Shown: one piece after another, positions 49,880-57,992 of the stretch
How the letters are laid out: each line of letters starts with the position of its first letter
Position numbering within the stretch: position 1 is the stretch's first letter
Source: Spirochaetales bacterium
Lineage (GTDB): Bacteria; Spirochaetota; Spirochaetia; DSM-2461
Direction: 5' to 3'
Assembly: GCA_028533045.1 (NCBI GenBank)
Contig: JAQQAP010000009.1
Coordinates: 1-64,000, forward strand
Length of the DNA: 64,000 nt
Notes under the pieces: model-generated
The model's database searches: none
Told to the model about the DNA's origin: nothing
Seen by the model: the letters and a program-made list of their open reading frames with translations, nothing else
Made by a program: the position numbers and the translations under genes

Positions 49880-50680
49880 ATGAAAAAAATTGCCCTGTTT
49901 ATATTAGCCCTGACATATTTGGGGTGTCAATCGAATCCAATCACTCTTGATGACCGAGATCGATCTACGATGGTCATCGACGGTCAAACCAGGAGCTTCT
50001 TCGTCAGGCTCCCCGGCGACTACAGTGAAACTCAAGAGTATGCTCTGCTGTTATACCTGCACGGCGGGGGACAGAGTGCCGTAGACGTGATGAATCTGGG
50101 GTTCACCGAAGCGGGGCACGTGTTGAACTATATCGTAGTCTACCCCAGTGGAATCGGGGGTAACTGGTTTATATACGACAATACGGGCCAGGGCAGTTCC
50201 GATGTCAAATATCTCTCTACCTTGATTGACCGCCTCATCGAGTCCTATGCCATCAACAGTGATCAGGTTTTTGTCTCGGGATTTTCCCTGGGGGGATTTA
50301 TGTCCTATTCCCTTGCCTTTGCCATCCCAGAGAAGCTTCGGGCCATATCGGTTCACTCCGGTTCTGTGTTTCCCGAGCATATGCCTGAAGAGTTGATTCC
50401 CCTCTCGGTACAGCACATTCACGCCCTGGACGACGGGGGAATCCCCTTTGAAGATAGTCAGGGTCAGGTCATGCCCGTAAGAGAGGTCATTCAGAACTGG
50501 GTCGAGGCAAATGGAGCTACAGAATCACTTCATCAGATCAAGGCAGAAAGGGAGTACCAAAGGTGGGAGTCGAAGGACAGAGAAAACACGTTGGAGCTTG
50601 TGATTTTCGAAAAAGGGGGACACCAACCCTTTACGGCAACTCCGGAGCTTCTCTTTGCCTTTTTTGACGGACTTAGATAA
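49880..50680 (+). CDS. Secreted PHB-depolymerase/feruloyl-esterase-like lipoprotein
   Basis: An alpha/beta hydrolase of 266 residues with signal peptide and lipobox YLGC. Motifs: LYLHGGGQSA (oxyanion), NYIVVYPSG, GFSLGGFMSY (nucleophile Ser), and the His in EKGGHQPF. The LpqC/PHB depolymerase branch is the nearest by pattern. I start at ATG 49880 rather than 49865 because it gives a standard signal peptide. It lies 93 bp after the HD-GYP gene. Confidence 0.82.
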   Translation: MKKIALFILALTYLGCQSNPITLDDRDRSTMVIDGQTRSFFVRLPGDYSETQEYALLLYLHGGGQSAVDVMNLGFTEAGHVLNYIVVYPSGIGGNWFIYDNTGQGSSDVKYLSTLIDRLIESYAINSDQVFVSGFSLGGFMSYSLAFAIPEKLRAISVHSGSVFPEHMPEELIPLSVQHIHALDDGGIPFEDSQGQVMPVREVIQNWVEANGATESLHQIKAEREYQRWESKDRENTLELVIFEKGGHQPFTATPELLFAFFDGLR

Positions 50681-50727
50681 TACAGTTAATCTATTTGAGG
50701 ACATATTTACGCGATATTAGAGAGTTG

Positions 50728-50760
50728 AACCGGCATCCCTGCCGGTTTTCGCTCCAGGTA
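50728..50760. repeat. 33-bp hairpin repeat, copy 1
   Basis: AACCGGCATCCCTGCCGGTT, a hairpin, continues into TTCGCTCCAGGTA. The whole 33 bp recurs at 55003-55035 with two mismatches, inside the tRNA-Met-derived region. Confidence 0.75.
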
Positions 50761-50789
50761 TATTCCCTATATATCTCTGTAAATAGCCC

Positions 50790-51761
50790 TTAAAGATAAC
50801 TTAACAGAAGGGAGCTATCTCTCCAGGTTGAAAGATCTGCATCACTTGTGAATCCAGCAGAATAAGTAGAGCTGTCAAGTCCATCTACCGAAGATATGTC
50901 TCCATCATCAAACTTGTAATACATATCCCAGCGACTGGGGTGATTATCAACATCATCTGAATCCAGGGAAAGGGTTTCATCAGAGGATAAGTATGCCTTC
51001 CAATCTGATAGAGTTGATATACTTACTTCTGCAGGGATAGTCATGCCGGAATTATAGTCACTGGGGGTAAAGCTATCGGCAGATTCAAACCAGCGCAATC
51101 CATCAGTGCCATCAGCATCGGCATCACCACAATAGGTAATTCCTATTCCTATAGAGCCTGTGGAATTCATAATACCGCGATAGATTTCAGATGAATGGGT
51201 ATACAATATCCAACTATCATCATTGTTTTTCTGGATATAAGCTACATCATATATACCCTGAAAATATCCGTCAGAATCTATAGTAAGATTCGATCCGGTA
51301 ACATACATGGCAAGCTCCATCTGGCTAACATCGCTCGCGGTTGCATCAAGATAGAGGATTTGTTCAAATGAAAAAGTACCGGCAACTTCATCATAGGTCA
51401 CTGTCATATTACCTGAATCATCTTGCATGGTCCCTGTATAAGTTATAGATGAATCATCATTTAAAGTTATTGTGAAATCCATAAAGGAATCAAATAATGC
51501 TATCGAATAATCCGTATCTTCGGTATAATCCGAAACTGATTCAAAGCTTGTAATAAGAGGTCCCATTAGAGTATATGAAGCAAGACTCTGTTCTGATTCG
51601 GTATCAATGGGAACCGTCATCCGTCCACTTCGAATGGGAGTATTAAATCCCACAATAGGTATAATGCTTATTGATTCAGCAGTGGTATCACTGGAGCTTG
51701 GATTTTCGCAGGACCCGAGTAGTAAAATTGCCAACAAAACTAAAACTAAGAACTTTCTCAT
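50790..51761 (-). CDS. Lipoprotein of unknown function
   Basis: 323 residues with a signal peptide and lipobox LGSC. The mature protein is rich in Ser, Asp, Thr and Tyr, with beta-strand-like alternation (ITYTGTMQDDSGNMTVTYDEV, DGYFQGIYDVAYIQKN) typical of secreted beta proteins. No cysteines apart from the lipid-anchor site and the one in TYCGDAD. I recognise no domain. Confidence 0.75.
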   Translation of the reverse strand: MRKFLVLVLLAILLLGSCENPSSSDTTAESISIIPIVGFNTPIRSGRMTVPIDTESEQSLASYTLMGPLITSFESVSDYTEDTDYSIALFDSFMDFTITLNDDSSITYTGTMQDDSGNMTVTYDEVAGTFSFEQILYLDATASDVSQMELAMYVTGSNLTIDSDGYFQGIYDVAYIQKNNDDSWILYTHSSEIYRGIMNSTGSIGIGITYCGDADADGTDGLRWFESADSFTPSDYNSGMTIPAEVSISTLSDWKAYLSSDETLSLDSDDVDNHPSRWDMYYKFDDGDISSVDGLDSSTYSAGFTSDADLSTWRDSSLLLSYL

Positions 51762-51998
51762 TTATATCTCTTAACAAGAATGGTTTATAGAAAAAGTTTT
51801 GATCATACAGATTCAAAATTCAATATTTATTTCATATTGTGTAAAAAATATGATGGTGTAACAGTTGCATATTACATAAGAGTCTCAGTTTTATACCCCA
51901 TAATAGCTCTTATGCCATGTATGTATTGAATAGGGAAAATATTCACCATTACTAATAAATAAGCGCCACTCGCCCTATTCCATGGATAAAAAGAAAAA

Positions 51999-52070
51999 CC
52001 AAAAGGCGTCAATACTGGCGTCAGTCCCCGAAAATGGAGTGCTTAGTGGGCCCACAAGGACTTGAACTTA
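51999..52070. repeat. tRNA-Met-derived intergenic repeat, copy A
   Basis: Two blocks match copy B: CCAAAAGGCGTCAATACTGGC (51999 onward, to 52025) and the 33-bp block at 52031-52063. The second block contains GGGCCCACAAGGACTTGAAC (52048-52067), identical to the 3' end of the tRNA-Met at 55123 on the minus strand. The rest of 51762-52208 shows no gene; 51890-51960 is AT-rich and loosely similar to 54690-54750. Confidence 0.75.
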
Positions 52071-52208
52071 AGCAGTATCCTTATGTAGTTCATAAAGGGC
52101 TGTATAGAGACGTATTTCAGAACTCATGTGGTATGTTTTCCCTATAAAGCTTCTGGACTCGTATAATAAAGGCGTCGATATTTCATGCAATCCTTATAAT
52201 CATTCTCA

Positions 52209-53102
52209 TCAAAGTACAACATCCTTATGAACCTTATGATAATTTATATGGCTCTGTATGTTTTTCTCCTGAAAATTGATAATAAGATTCGTCCTTATCT
52301 CTGCTTCAATTTCCCATGCTCCCGCAGGAGAGGTGGCCCATGCAGCCACCCAACACTTTACACCGTCCTTTTCAGTTTTCATTACCCAAAAGGAGGGAGG
52401 CTCTACATCATTATAGTATTTACACTCCAAAACCGTAGAGAGAGCGATCTCCCTCACCTCTTTGATATTGGATTCATAGGAAACGAAAAACTCCACATGG
52501 GCCCAAAGCCATTTGTCATTTAAGGAGAGGTTAATAAAGTCGGAATTGATCATGGCGCTGTTGGGAATGACGTACCTTCTCCAATTCCATATTTTAACCA
52601 CCGTATGTGTAGGAGAGATATCCTCAATGGTGCCGTAATTGTCATTAATGATAATTGTATCACCGATTTTAAGCATCTTAGATACGGTTATTGCAATTCC
52701 AGAGAGAAAATTTTCGATGAAGGGCTTGGCGGCCATACCAGTGATAATGGCTGTGGAACCTACGAGAATGGAGATAAAGGCTTGTGGGAGTCGATCCATA
52801 AAAGGAATTGACGTAATGAGTAATACGGAAATCACAGAGACAGCAATTGCTACCCGCTTAAAAATGGAAAACCTTTCTCTCAAATGCTCCTTGGCCTGTT
52901 TTTTAAAAGCCCGGGATGTTTTTTTGAGAGGAGTGCTGGTTTCCACAGTTTCAGAAACTTTTATTTTCTCAATCAGTTCAGTTCTTTTTTTCAATGAGGT
53001 ACGAATGAGTATTTGAATAGCCAAAATCAGGAACAGAATGACTCCAAAAGAGATAAAGAGATAGATTATTAAGTTTTGATTTTCACTAAAAAACTCTTTC
53101 AT
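52209..53102 (-). CDS. MscS-family mechanosensitive channel
   Basis: 297 residues. Three membrane segments in the first ~150 residues, then the MscS pore and beta domain: GIAITVSKMLKIGDTIIINDNYGTIEDISPTHTVVKIWNWRRYVIPNS, of which KIGDTI, GTIEDI and VIPNS are the family core. The C-terminus includes a segment with PSFWVM and WVAAWATSP. It would open on membrane tension to release solutes. Its start overlaps the RimK-like gene by 4 bp, so the two are co-translated. Confidence 0.9.
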   Translation of the reverse strand: MKEFFSENQNLIIYLFISFGVILFLILAIQILIRTSLKKRTELIEKIKVSETVETSTPLKKTSRAFKKQAKEHLRERFSIFKRVAIAVSVISVLLITSIPFMDRLPQAFISILVGSTAIITGMAAKPFIENFLSGIAITVSKMLKIGDTIIINDNYGTIEDISPTHTVVKIWNWRRYVIPNSAMINSDFINLSLNDKWLWAHVEFFVSYESNIKEVREIALSTVLECKYYNDVEPPSFWVMKTEKDGVKCWVAAWATSPAGAWEIEAEIRTNLIINFQEKNIQSHINYHKVHKDVVL

Positions 53103-54043
53103 TCCGATGCAACCTCTGATGTTTGAGAAAGGGATTTGGGAAATAGTCCCAACCGTACCTTAATATAATGAAAAATCTTCAGGGGAACATTGACTCCCGT
53201 CGCTTTTTCCAGCCCTTCAAATCCGGGAGAAGAATTTACCTCACAAATTTTGTAGTGATCCTTATCAAAGAGAAGATCCACACCGGCAATTTCCAATCCT
53301 AGTGTCCGTGATGCTTCCAGTGCCAACCACTCTATCTCCTCTGTAAGAGGAAAATTCTTTACACTTCCACCCGCTGAGAAATTGGCTTTGAAGTCGTCAC
53401 CATGGGCAATCCTTTCCATGCAGGCAACAACAACCCCTCCTATGGTAAATACCCGCAGATCCCTCCCATAGCTATCCTTTACAAACTCCTGAAAAATGAT
53501 GTTAGCCTTGGGATTGGTTACTTCAATCATATGAACGAGATCACTCAAGCTTTTTTTATTTTCCGAGAGAAAGACTCCTTTCCCCTGTGAGCCGGACAGA
53601 GTTTTTATTATGGTGGGAAAGCCGATCTTCTTTTCTATCAGTTCTGTATTTACAGGAAATTTCATTAACATGGTCTTGGGAAAGGGAAGATTTCTTTCAG
53701 CCAATATCTGCTGGGTATAAAGCTTATCCTTAACAAGATCAATATTGTGAGCCGCATTTAAACAAGGAACACCCAATCGTTCTAAATGCCTAATGACAGC
53801 CAAAGCAAAATATGTGGTACCCGCCCCCATCCGGGGCAAGACAAAATCAGGGAGAGGCGTCGTCTTACCGTCAACAAGTATACTTTTCCGGTCTTCCTGC
53901 GTCACAATGAGATCTATCTGCTCCGGTTTGAGAACTTTCAGAGTAATATGGGCTTTAGCCGCTTCTTCCATAAACCGATTGATTTCATACATCTCCGGCT
54001 TAACTTCAGCTTCATTTTTTCTATAGAGTATCCACCCCAGCAT
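53099..54043 (-). CDS. RimK-type ATP-grasp ligase
   Basis: 314 residues of the ATP-grasp fold of the RimK/glutamate-ligase family, which adds an amino acid to a carboxyl group. Features: N-terminal domain with VLPRMGAGTTYFALAVIRHLE, ATP-binding PTIIKTLSGSQGKGVFL, FQEFVKDSYGRDLRVF, and the metal-binding end DLLFDKDHYKICEVNSSPGFEGLE (key DLLF, EVNSSPG). Family members act on ribosomal protein S6 or on small peptides; the target here is unknown. It is the middle gene of a three-gene overlapping operon. Confidence 0.9.
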   Translation of the reverse strand: MLGWILYRKNEAEVKPEMYEINRFMEEAAKAHITLKVLKPEQIDLIVTQEDRKSILVDGKTTPLPDFVLPRMGAGTTYFALAVIRHLERLGVPCLNAAHNIDLVKDKLYTQQILAERNLPFPKTMLMKFPVNTELIEKKIGFPTIIKTLSGSQGKGVFLSENKKSLSDLVHMIEVTNPKANIIFQEFVKDSYGRDLRVFTIGGVVVACMERIAHGDDFKANFSAGGSVKNFPLTEEIEWLALEASRTLGLEIAGVDLLFDKDHYKICEVNSSPGFEGLEKATGVNVPLKIFHYIKVRLGLFPKSLSQTSEVASE

Positions 54044-54246
54044 CAGTCTATAACCCCTCTTTCCAAGGCCAAGTCATATTCCTCGGGATAATCATCTAAT
54101 TCAGCAATTCTGAGGGAATAGCAACTATAGTATTCAAAGTCGGGATCATCGGTAAACCGATTCAGTTCTTCTTCTGCACGGGCTTTTTCAATGAAAACGG
54201 CGGTGGGACTGACACCATTGGTAACGAACCATAATTTGTCGGACAT
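54043..54246 (-). CDS. Small acidic protein upstream of RimK-like ligase
   Basis: 67 residues, acidic, no signal peptide: begins MSDKLWFVTNGVSPTAVFIE and ends YDLALERGVID. Its stop overlaps the RimK-like start by one base, and a ribosome site AAAGGAG precedes it, so it is probably translated. I recognise no family. Being first in an operon with an amino-acid ligase, it could be a substrate or an adaptor, which is inference only. Confidence 0.65.
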   Translation of the reverse strand: MSDKLWFVTNGVSPTAVFIEKARAEEELNRFTDDPDFEYYSCYSLRIAELDDYPEEYDLALERGVID

Positions 54247-54778
54247 ATACTAACTCCTTTAGCAGCAAAGAAGGGTAGTATCCTGGGTAAAAGACACCTA
54301 TGCTGCTTAACACAATCAACTTACACCTTCTCAATCGATCCCACGTGGGATCTCTCTTCAACCAAAAAGATATAAGCAGACATTGTTAGCATTTCGGGTC
54401 CGTTGTCTGCTAAATTATAGCATTTAAATACATCTTCTGAGAGGTTTTTGTCAAGTAGGAATGTAATGTAATCCCAATTAATGACTTGGATGAGCACAAT
54501 TCATATAGAACTGACGCTACTATCGACGCCCTCATAATACGAAGTAAGAAACCATATATGGAAACCTTACCACATAAGCCATCCTAATATTTCTACCACC
54601 AAATCTTATCAATCAATTTTTTTTGATACTTTTCTGATCCCTTATCAATTCACAGAAGATCTCTATATAACATAATTGCCGCATTCACGTAACTCATAAT
54701 CGCTCTTATGAGCTGCGATTCTGATTGATGTTGAATGTGGAAATTATGCTCAATAACAGCCTCAGATCAGACTGCCAG
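54247..54778. other. Long non-coding region upstream of the rimK-like operon
   Basis: About 530 bp without a supported gene, AT-rich. Contains the imperfect palindrome ATCCCACGTGGGAT near 54338 and a segment (54690-54750) loosely similar to 51880-51950. The promoter of the operon should be here but I cannot choose one. Confidence 0.5.
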
Positions 54779-54949
54779 TGACGCCAGAATAAAAGCAATC
54801 ACATTCCAAAAGGCGTGAATACTGGCGTCAGTACCCCAAACAGGAAAAAACCCGTCCCCTGCTAATCCCCCTAAACCCTTGTATTATAAGCGCATAGACA
54901 TAAAAAAAGCACCCCAAAAATGGAGTGCTTAGTGGGCCCACAAGGACTT
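54779..54949. repeat. tRNA-Met-derived intergenic repeat, copy B
   Basis: An inverted pair TGACGCCAG (54779-54787) and CTGGCGTCA (54822-54830) brackets the first block shared with copy A (54806-54832). The second shared block is 54917-54949 and ends with the tRNA-Met 3' sequence GGGCCCACAAGGACTT. Between them are 84 bp absent from copy A. Confidence 0.75.
54902..54929 (-). terminator. Terminator downstream of the tRNA-Met relic
   Basis: On the minus strand AGCACTCCA pairs with TGGGGTGCT around TTTT and runs into TTTTTTT. The single T-G pair works only on the minus strand. It directly follows the tRNA-3'-like sequence at 54934-54949, as a normal tRNA terminator would. Confidence 0.8.
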
Positions 54950-55070
54950 CCCTCTACTCGTCGGCGTCCTGCCTCCTCCCGCCGGGCCCTCCTCGGCTCC
55001 TAAACCGGCCTCCCTGCCGGTTTGCGCTCCAGGTATTCGCGCCGTCGTCTCGGTTCAAGTCCTTGCGGGA
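54934..55070. repeat. GC-rich element between inverted tRNA-Met T-arm copies
   Basis: CCCACAAGGACTT (54937-54949) and AAGTCCTTGCGGG (55057-55069) form an inverted repeat with one mismatch. Both match the T-arm/acceptor end of the neighbouring tRNA-Met. The 107 bp between them are very GC-rich and include the 33-bp hairpin repeat copy 2 (55003-55035). Open frames across it are not real genes. Confidence 0.65.
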
Positions 55071-55079
55071 AATTGAAGC

Positions 55080-55110
55080 AAAAAAAAAGACAACCACTTT
55101 CGTGATTGTC
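55080..55110 (-). terminator. Terminator of tRNA-Met
   Basis: On the minus strand GACAATCAC pairs with GTGGTTGTC around GAAA and continues into a long T run. Confidence 0.88.
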
Positions 55111-55122
55111 TTAAATGTACTT

Positions 55123-55196
55123 TGGGCCCACAAGGACTTGAACCTGGGACATCTTGATTATGAGTCAAGCGCTCTAACCAACTGAGCTATAGGCCC
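55123..55196 (-). tRNA. tRNA-Met (CAT), elongator or Ile2 type, no encoded CCA
   Basis: Reverse complement reads GGGCCTATAGCTCAG at the 5' end, anticodon loop CTCATAA (CAT) on stem CTTGA/TCAAG, T-arm GGTTCAAGTCC, and 3' GGGCCC plus discriminator A. The first acceptor pair is paired, so it is not an initiator. With anticodon CAT it could also be tRNA-Ile(k2CAU). No CCA is encoded; a CCA-adding enzyme gene lies at 58981. Confidence 0.93.
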
Positions 55197-55309
55197 TTAT
55201 ACGAGCGATTATACTAATAAAAAGTAATAACTCTGTCAATAGGGCGGTCTTTCTTTAAGGAAATCGACTTTCCCTTGATCTTGGGTAAGAAAAAAAATAC
55301 AATGAATAC

Positions 55310-56242
55310 ATGAGCAGACCCGAATATACCTGGAACGATCTAGGCGATGAAGAGTGCCGTTTGGCGGCCCGTGTTATGGGAGAAGAAGCAGTTCATCTCG
55401 CCCCCATCCCCACCGGCCTCTCTCCCCGGCTGGAAAAAGGATTCTCCATCAAAGCCGTTCTTTTTGATATTTACGGCACCTTGCTTATCTCCGGAACGGG
55501 AGATATTAGCATTGCCCGGGAGAAGGAGAACAATTTTTCCCTGGGTCCCTGTCTTAAGGAGACCGAATTCTCCCGCCTCCCCCAGGAATACCGCGACCAG
55601 GATCTGGCCGGCCCCATGAAGGAGATCATCACCGCCTTTCATAGCGATTTAAAAGCAAAAGGGGCAGATTTCCCGGAAGTGGACATCATAACAATCTGGG
55701 ACAGGCTGTTAAACCGATTTAAGGAGGAGCGCTTTATCTCGGAGGACTACTCCTTGCGCTCCCTTATACATCTGGCCACCTACCACGAAATTATCTCAAA
55801 CCCCGTTTGGGAAATGCCTGGCGCTTTTTCCCTCATACCCGCTCTCAAAGAGAAAGATTACCGTCTGGGAATCGTATCAAACGCCCAGTTTTACACCCCC
55901 CTTACCCTGGAGGAACTCTCCGGAAGCACACTGGAAGAGTTAGGTTTTGAATTGCCACTCTGTTCCTGGTCCTACCGCATCCTTAGGGGTAAACCCTCGC
56001 CGGATATCTTCAAAGCCCCCCTGGAGAAACTTCAATCAGAGGGAATAAATCCGGAAGAAATCCTCTATGTTGGAAACGACATGCTTAACGACGTCTATAC
56101 CGCACGGCTCTGGGGCTGCAAAACAGCCCTTTTTGCCGGAGATAAGCGCTCCCTCCGCCTCCGAGAAGGTGATGAGCGCTGCGACCCCATCGAACCGGAC
56201 CTTATCATTACCGATCTGGCCCAACTAAAGGAGCTATTGTGA
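55310..56242 (+). CDS. HAD-family hydrolase
   Basis: 310 residues. Haloacid-dehalogenase-type phosphohydrolase motifs: motif I AVLFDIYGTLL (Tyr in place of the second Asp, as in dehalogenase-like members), motif II GIVSNAQ, motif III Lys in RGKPSPDIF, motif IV VGNDMLNDVYTA. The cap domain lies between motifs I and II (about residues 65-185). Substrate unknown. Its stop overlaps the next gene by 4 bp. Confidence 0.87.
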   Translation: MSRPEYTWNDLGDEECRLAARVMGEEAVHLAPIPTGLSPRLEKGFSIKAVLFDIYGTLLISGTGDISIAREKENNFSLGPCLKETEFSRLPQEYRDQDLAGPMKEIITAFHSDLKAKGADFPEVDIITIWDRLLNRFKEERFISEDYSLRSLIHLATYHEIISNPVWEMPGAFSLIPALKEKDYRLGIVSNAQFYTPLTLEELSGSTLEELGFELPLCSWSYRILRGKPSPDIFKAPLEKLQSEGINPEEILYVGNDMLNDVYTARLWGCKTALFAGDKRSLRLREGDERCDPIEPDLIITDLAQLKELL

Positions 56243-57249
56243 GTACCCAAATAGAACAGGAAGAAAAAAAGAAACCTAAAAGAAGCAGAAAAACCAAGGC
56301 GCCCAAAAAGCCTCGAACCCCCAATAAACCCAAAACCCCTAAACCTAAAAAGAATATCAAGGAAAAGGTCAGCAAGAAAATCCGTCGTTTCAGAAGATGG
56401 ACGGCCTTTCTTATCATCATCGGTTTTTCCGGCTATGTAGCCTACACCGGCTGGGTCCAGTATGATATCCCCGAAGGTTACGGCGGACTGGTACACACGA
56501 AATTTACCTTTGCCGACGGCAAGCGAGGCGGCGGATTCGACGACACCCTCACCGTTCATGACGGTCTCCACTGGCGCTGGGAAAAACTCCTTCCTACCAA
56601 CCTCACCATGCACGTTTACCCCCTGGACATAAAAACGGCCACCCTCTCCTCCTCAGGAAGCCTCCCTTCCGGAGAAACCTACCTGGCCTTCCTGGAAGAG
56701 GGCGGTTCGGACCGTTTTAACTGGGATATCCGCTTTACCATAACCTATAAACTCAAGGAAGAGATGATTCCCCAACTGGCTTCAAAGGAAGGTATTTTTC
56801 AGGAAGATCTGGAAGATTTCTTTACCCGCGAGCTTCAGCTGATGGAAGGAGAGCTCTACGGCAGCCTCAAAAACCTCTCCCCCCTGGATGATGTTCAGGG
56901 AGAACTGGAAAAGGCCCGACTCAGTCTGAATGAAAAACATCCCTACCTGGAAGTCACATCCCTCGCGCCGGACGTTTTAACCCTTCCCGACACAGTCTTC
57001 TACGAAAAGGCCCGAAGCCTCTACTTCGCTTACCTGGACGCCCGGAACAACGCCCTGGAAGATATGATTAGCCATGTGGCTCCCCAAACAGCTGTCAACG
57101 AGGAGAAAATGAAGGTTCTGGAGGAGTATGGAAAGGTTTTGACCGACTATCCCGTTCTCATCGACTTTTTTGCTCTGGACGAGGATAACGATTTTGGCCG
57201 GTTCACTTCCAATGAACTTATGCCGGAAGATCTGGGAAAGACCGAATAA
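56239..57249 (+). CDS. Membrane-anchored protein with Lys/Pro-rich N-terminus, possibly SPFH-like
   Basis: 336 residues starting at GTG 56239, which overlaps the HAD stop. The first ~50 residues are an extremely basic Lys/Pro/Arg tract, followed by one membrane helix (AFLIIIGFSGYVAYTGW) and a large outer domain. The sequence just after the helix (YDIPEGYGGLVHTKF, then DGLHWRWEKLLPTN and YPLDIKTATL) recalls the start of band-7/SPFH proteins, but the match is weak. Its 3' end overlaps thiN by 32 bp, tail to tail. Confidence 0.7.
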   Translation: MSTQIEQEEKKKPKRSRKTKAPKKPRTPNKPKTPKPKKNIKEKVSKKIRRFRRWTAFLIIIGFSGYVAYTGWVQYDIPEGYGGLVHTKFTFADGKRGGGFDDTLTVHDGLHWRWEKLLPTNLTMHVYPLDIKTATLSSSGSLPSGETYLAFLEEGGSDRFNWDIRFTITYKLKEEMIPQLASKEGIFQEDLEDFFTRELQLMEGELYGSLKNLSPLDDVQGELEKARLSLNEKHPYLEVTSLAPDVLTLPDTVFYEKARSLYFAYLDARNNALEDMISHVAPQTAVNEEKMKVLEEYGKVLTDYPVLIDFFALDEDNDFGRFTSNELMPEDLGKTE

Positions 57250-57853
57250 CCAACAACGATCCCCTAACTCTTTCAAGACTGACTTTATTTTGCCGGAAGC
57301 GGTTACTCAGACTTAACTCACCCCTGTCCCACCTAACGGGCTCCAGGGGCCAGACAAGCCCTTCCGACTTAAAAAACACATCCCGATTCCCCAAAGGATA
57401 AAAGGAAATCAGCTCCCCCGGCTTTCCTTCAAGTTCAAGGCAGCGGTCCAGTAAAAAGATCTCCTCCCGTCGGGAAAACCAGAAATCGGGGCGCCTGTCC
57501 GATTCAAACAGAGCCAAAAGAGCAAGGGTATGGTCCAGCCTCCCCTCTCCACCGCCAATAAGAATCTTCTTGTCATAACCGGCAATTTCATCCAGAGCCA
57601 GTTCGGTATCGGTATAATCTTTATCTGTGGGATAAATCTTCACCTGCTCCGGAGCAAAAGTATCCAGAAGCGCCCGGTTGGACAGGGAATCCATATCACC
57701 CACCACAAGATCAGGCCTTCTGCCATAAAGAAGAGACTGTTCCAGTCCTGAATCGGCAGCAACTAGAAAGTCGCACTCCCTTAAAAGAGGTTCTATGATG
57801 GATTGGGGCGGGGCTTTTCCCCCGGTAATAACCAAAGCTGTCCTGTTTCCCAT
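57218..57853 (-). CDS. Thiamine pyrophosphokinase
   Basis: Transfers pyrophosphate from ATP to thiamine to make thiamine pyrophosphate. 211 residues with the three family motifs: VAADSGLEQ, DLVVGDMDSL and PTDKDYTDTELAL, plus GGGEGRLDHTLA. The C-terminal thiamine-binding part (SFYPLGNRDV, LSNRF) is present. Bacterial ThiN/TNR3 type. Confidence 0.92.
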   Translation of the reverse strand: MGNRTALVITGGKAPPQSIIEPLLRECDFLVAADSGLEQSLLYGRRPDLVVGDMDSLSNRALLDTFAPEQVKIYPTDKDYTDTELALDEIAGYDKKILIGGGEGRLDHTLALLALFESDRRPDFWFSRREEIFLLDRCLELEGKPGELISFYPLGNRDVFFKSEGLVWPLEPVRWDRGELSLSNRFRQNKVSLERVRGSLLVIRSFPDLPA

Positions 57854-57884
57854 AATTTATTTATAAAATAATTTACAAAAAAGC

Positions 57885-57911
57885 TAAAGGCCCTAATTTA
57901 AAATCCGAAAA
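57885..57911 (+). promoter_or_regulatory. Sigma-28 (FliA)-type promoter of flagellin gene
   Basis: TAAA (57885-57888), 15 bp, then TCCGAAAA (57904-57911), against the sigma-28 consensus TAAA-N15-GCCGATAA. Spacing is exact and six of eight -10 bases match. It lies 81 bp before the flagellin start codon. Confidence 0.7.
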
Positions 57912-57992
57912 TGATGATAGGGATTCAGGATGAACCCCGGTGATCAAGGACGATCGCCAACAATATTCGACTAGATCAAGGAGGATCTAATT

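Noticed and set aside
54925..55185. 86-codon open frame across the tRNA-Met region
   Set aside because: It runs through a terminator, the GC-rich repeat and the antisense of the tRNA; no ribosome site. Such frames near tRNAs are artefacts.
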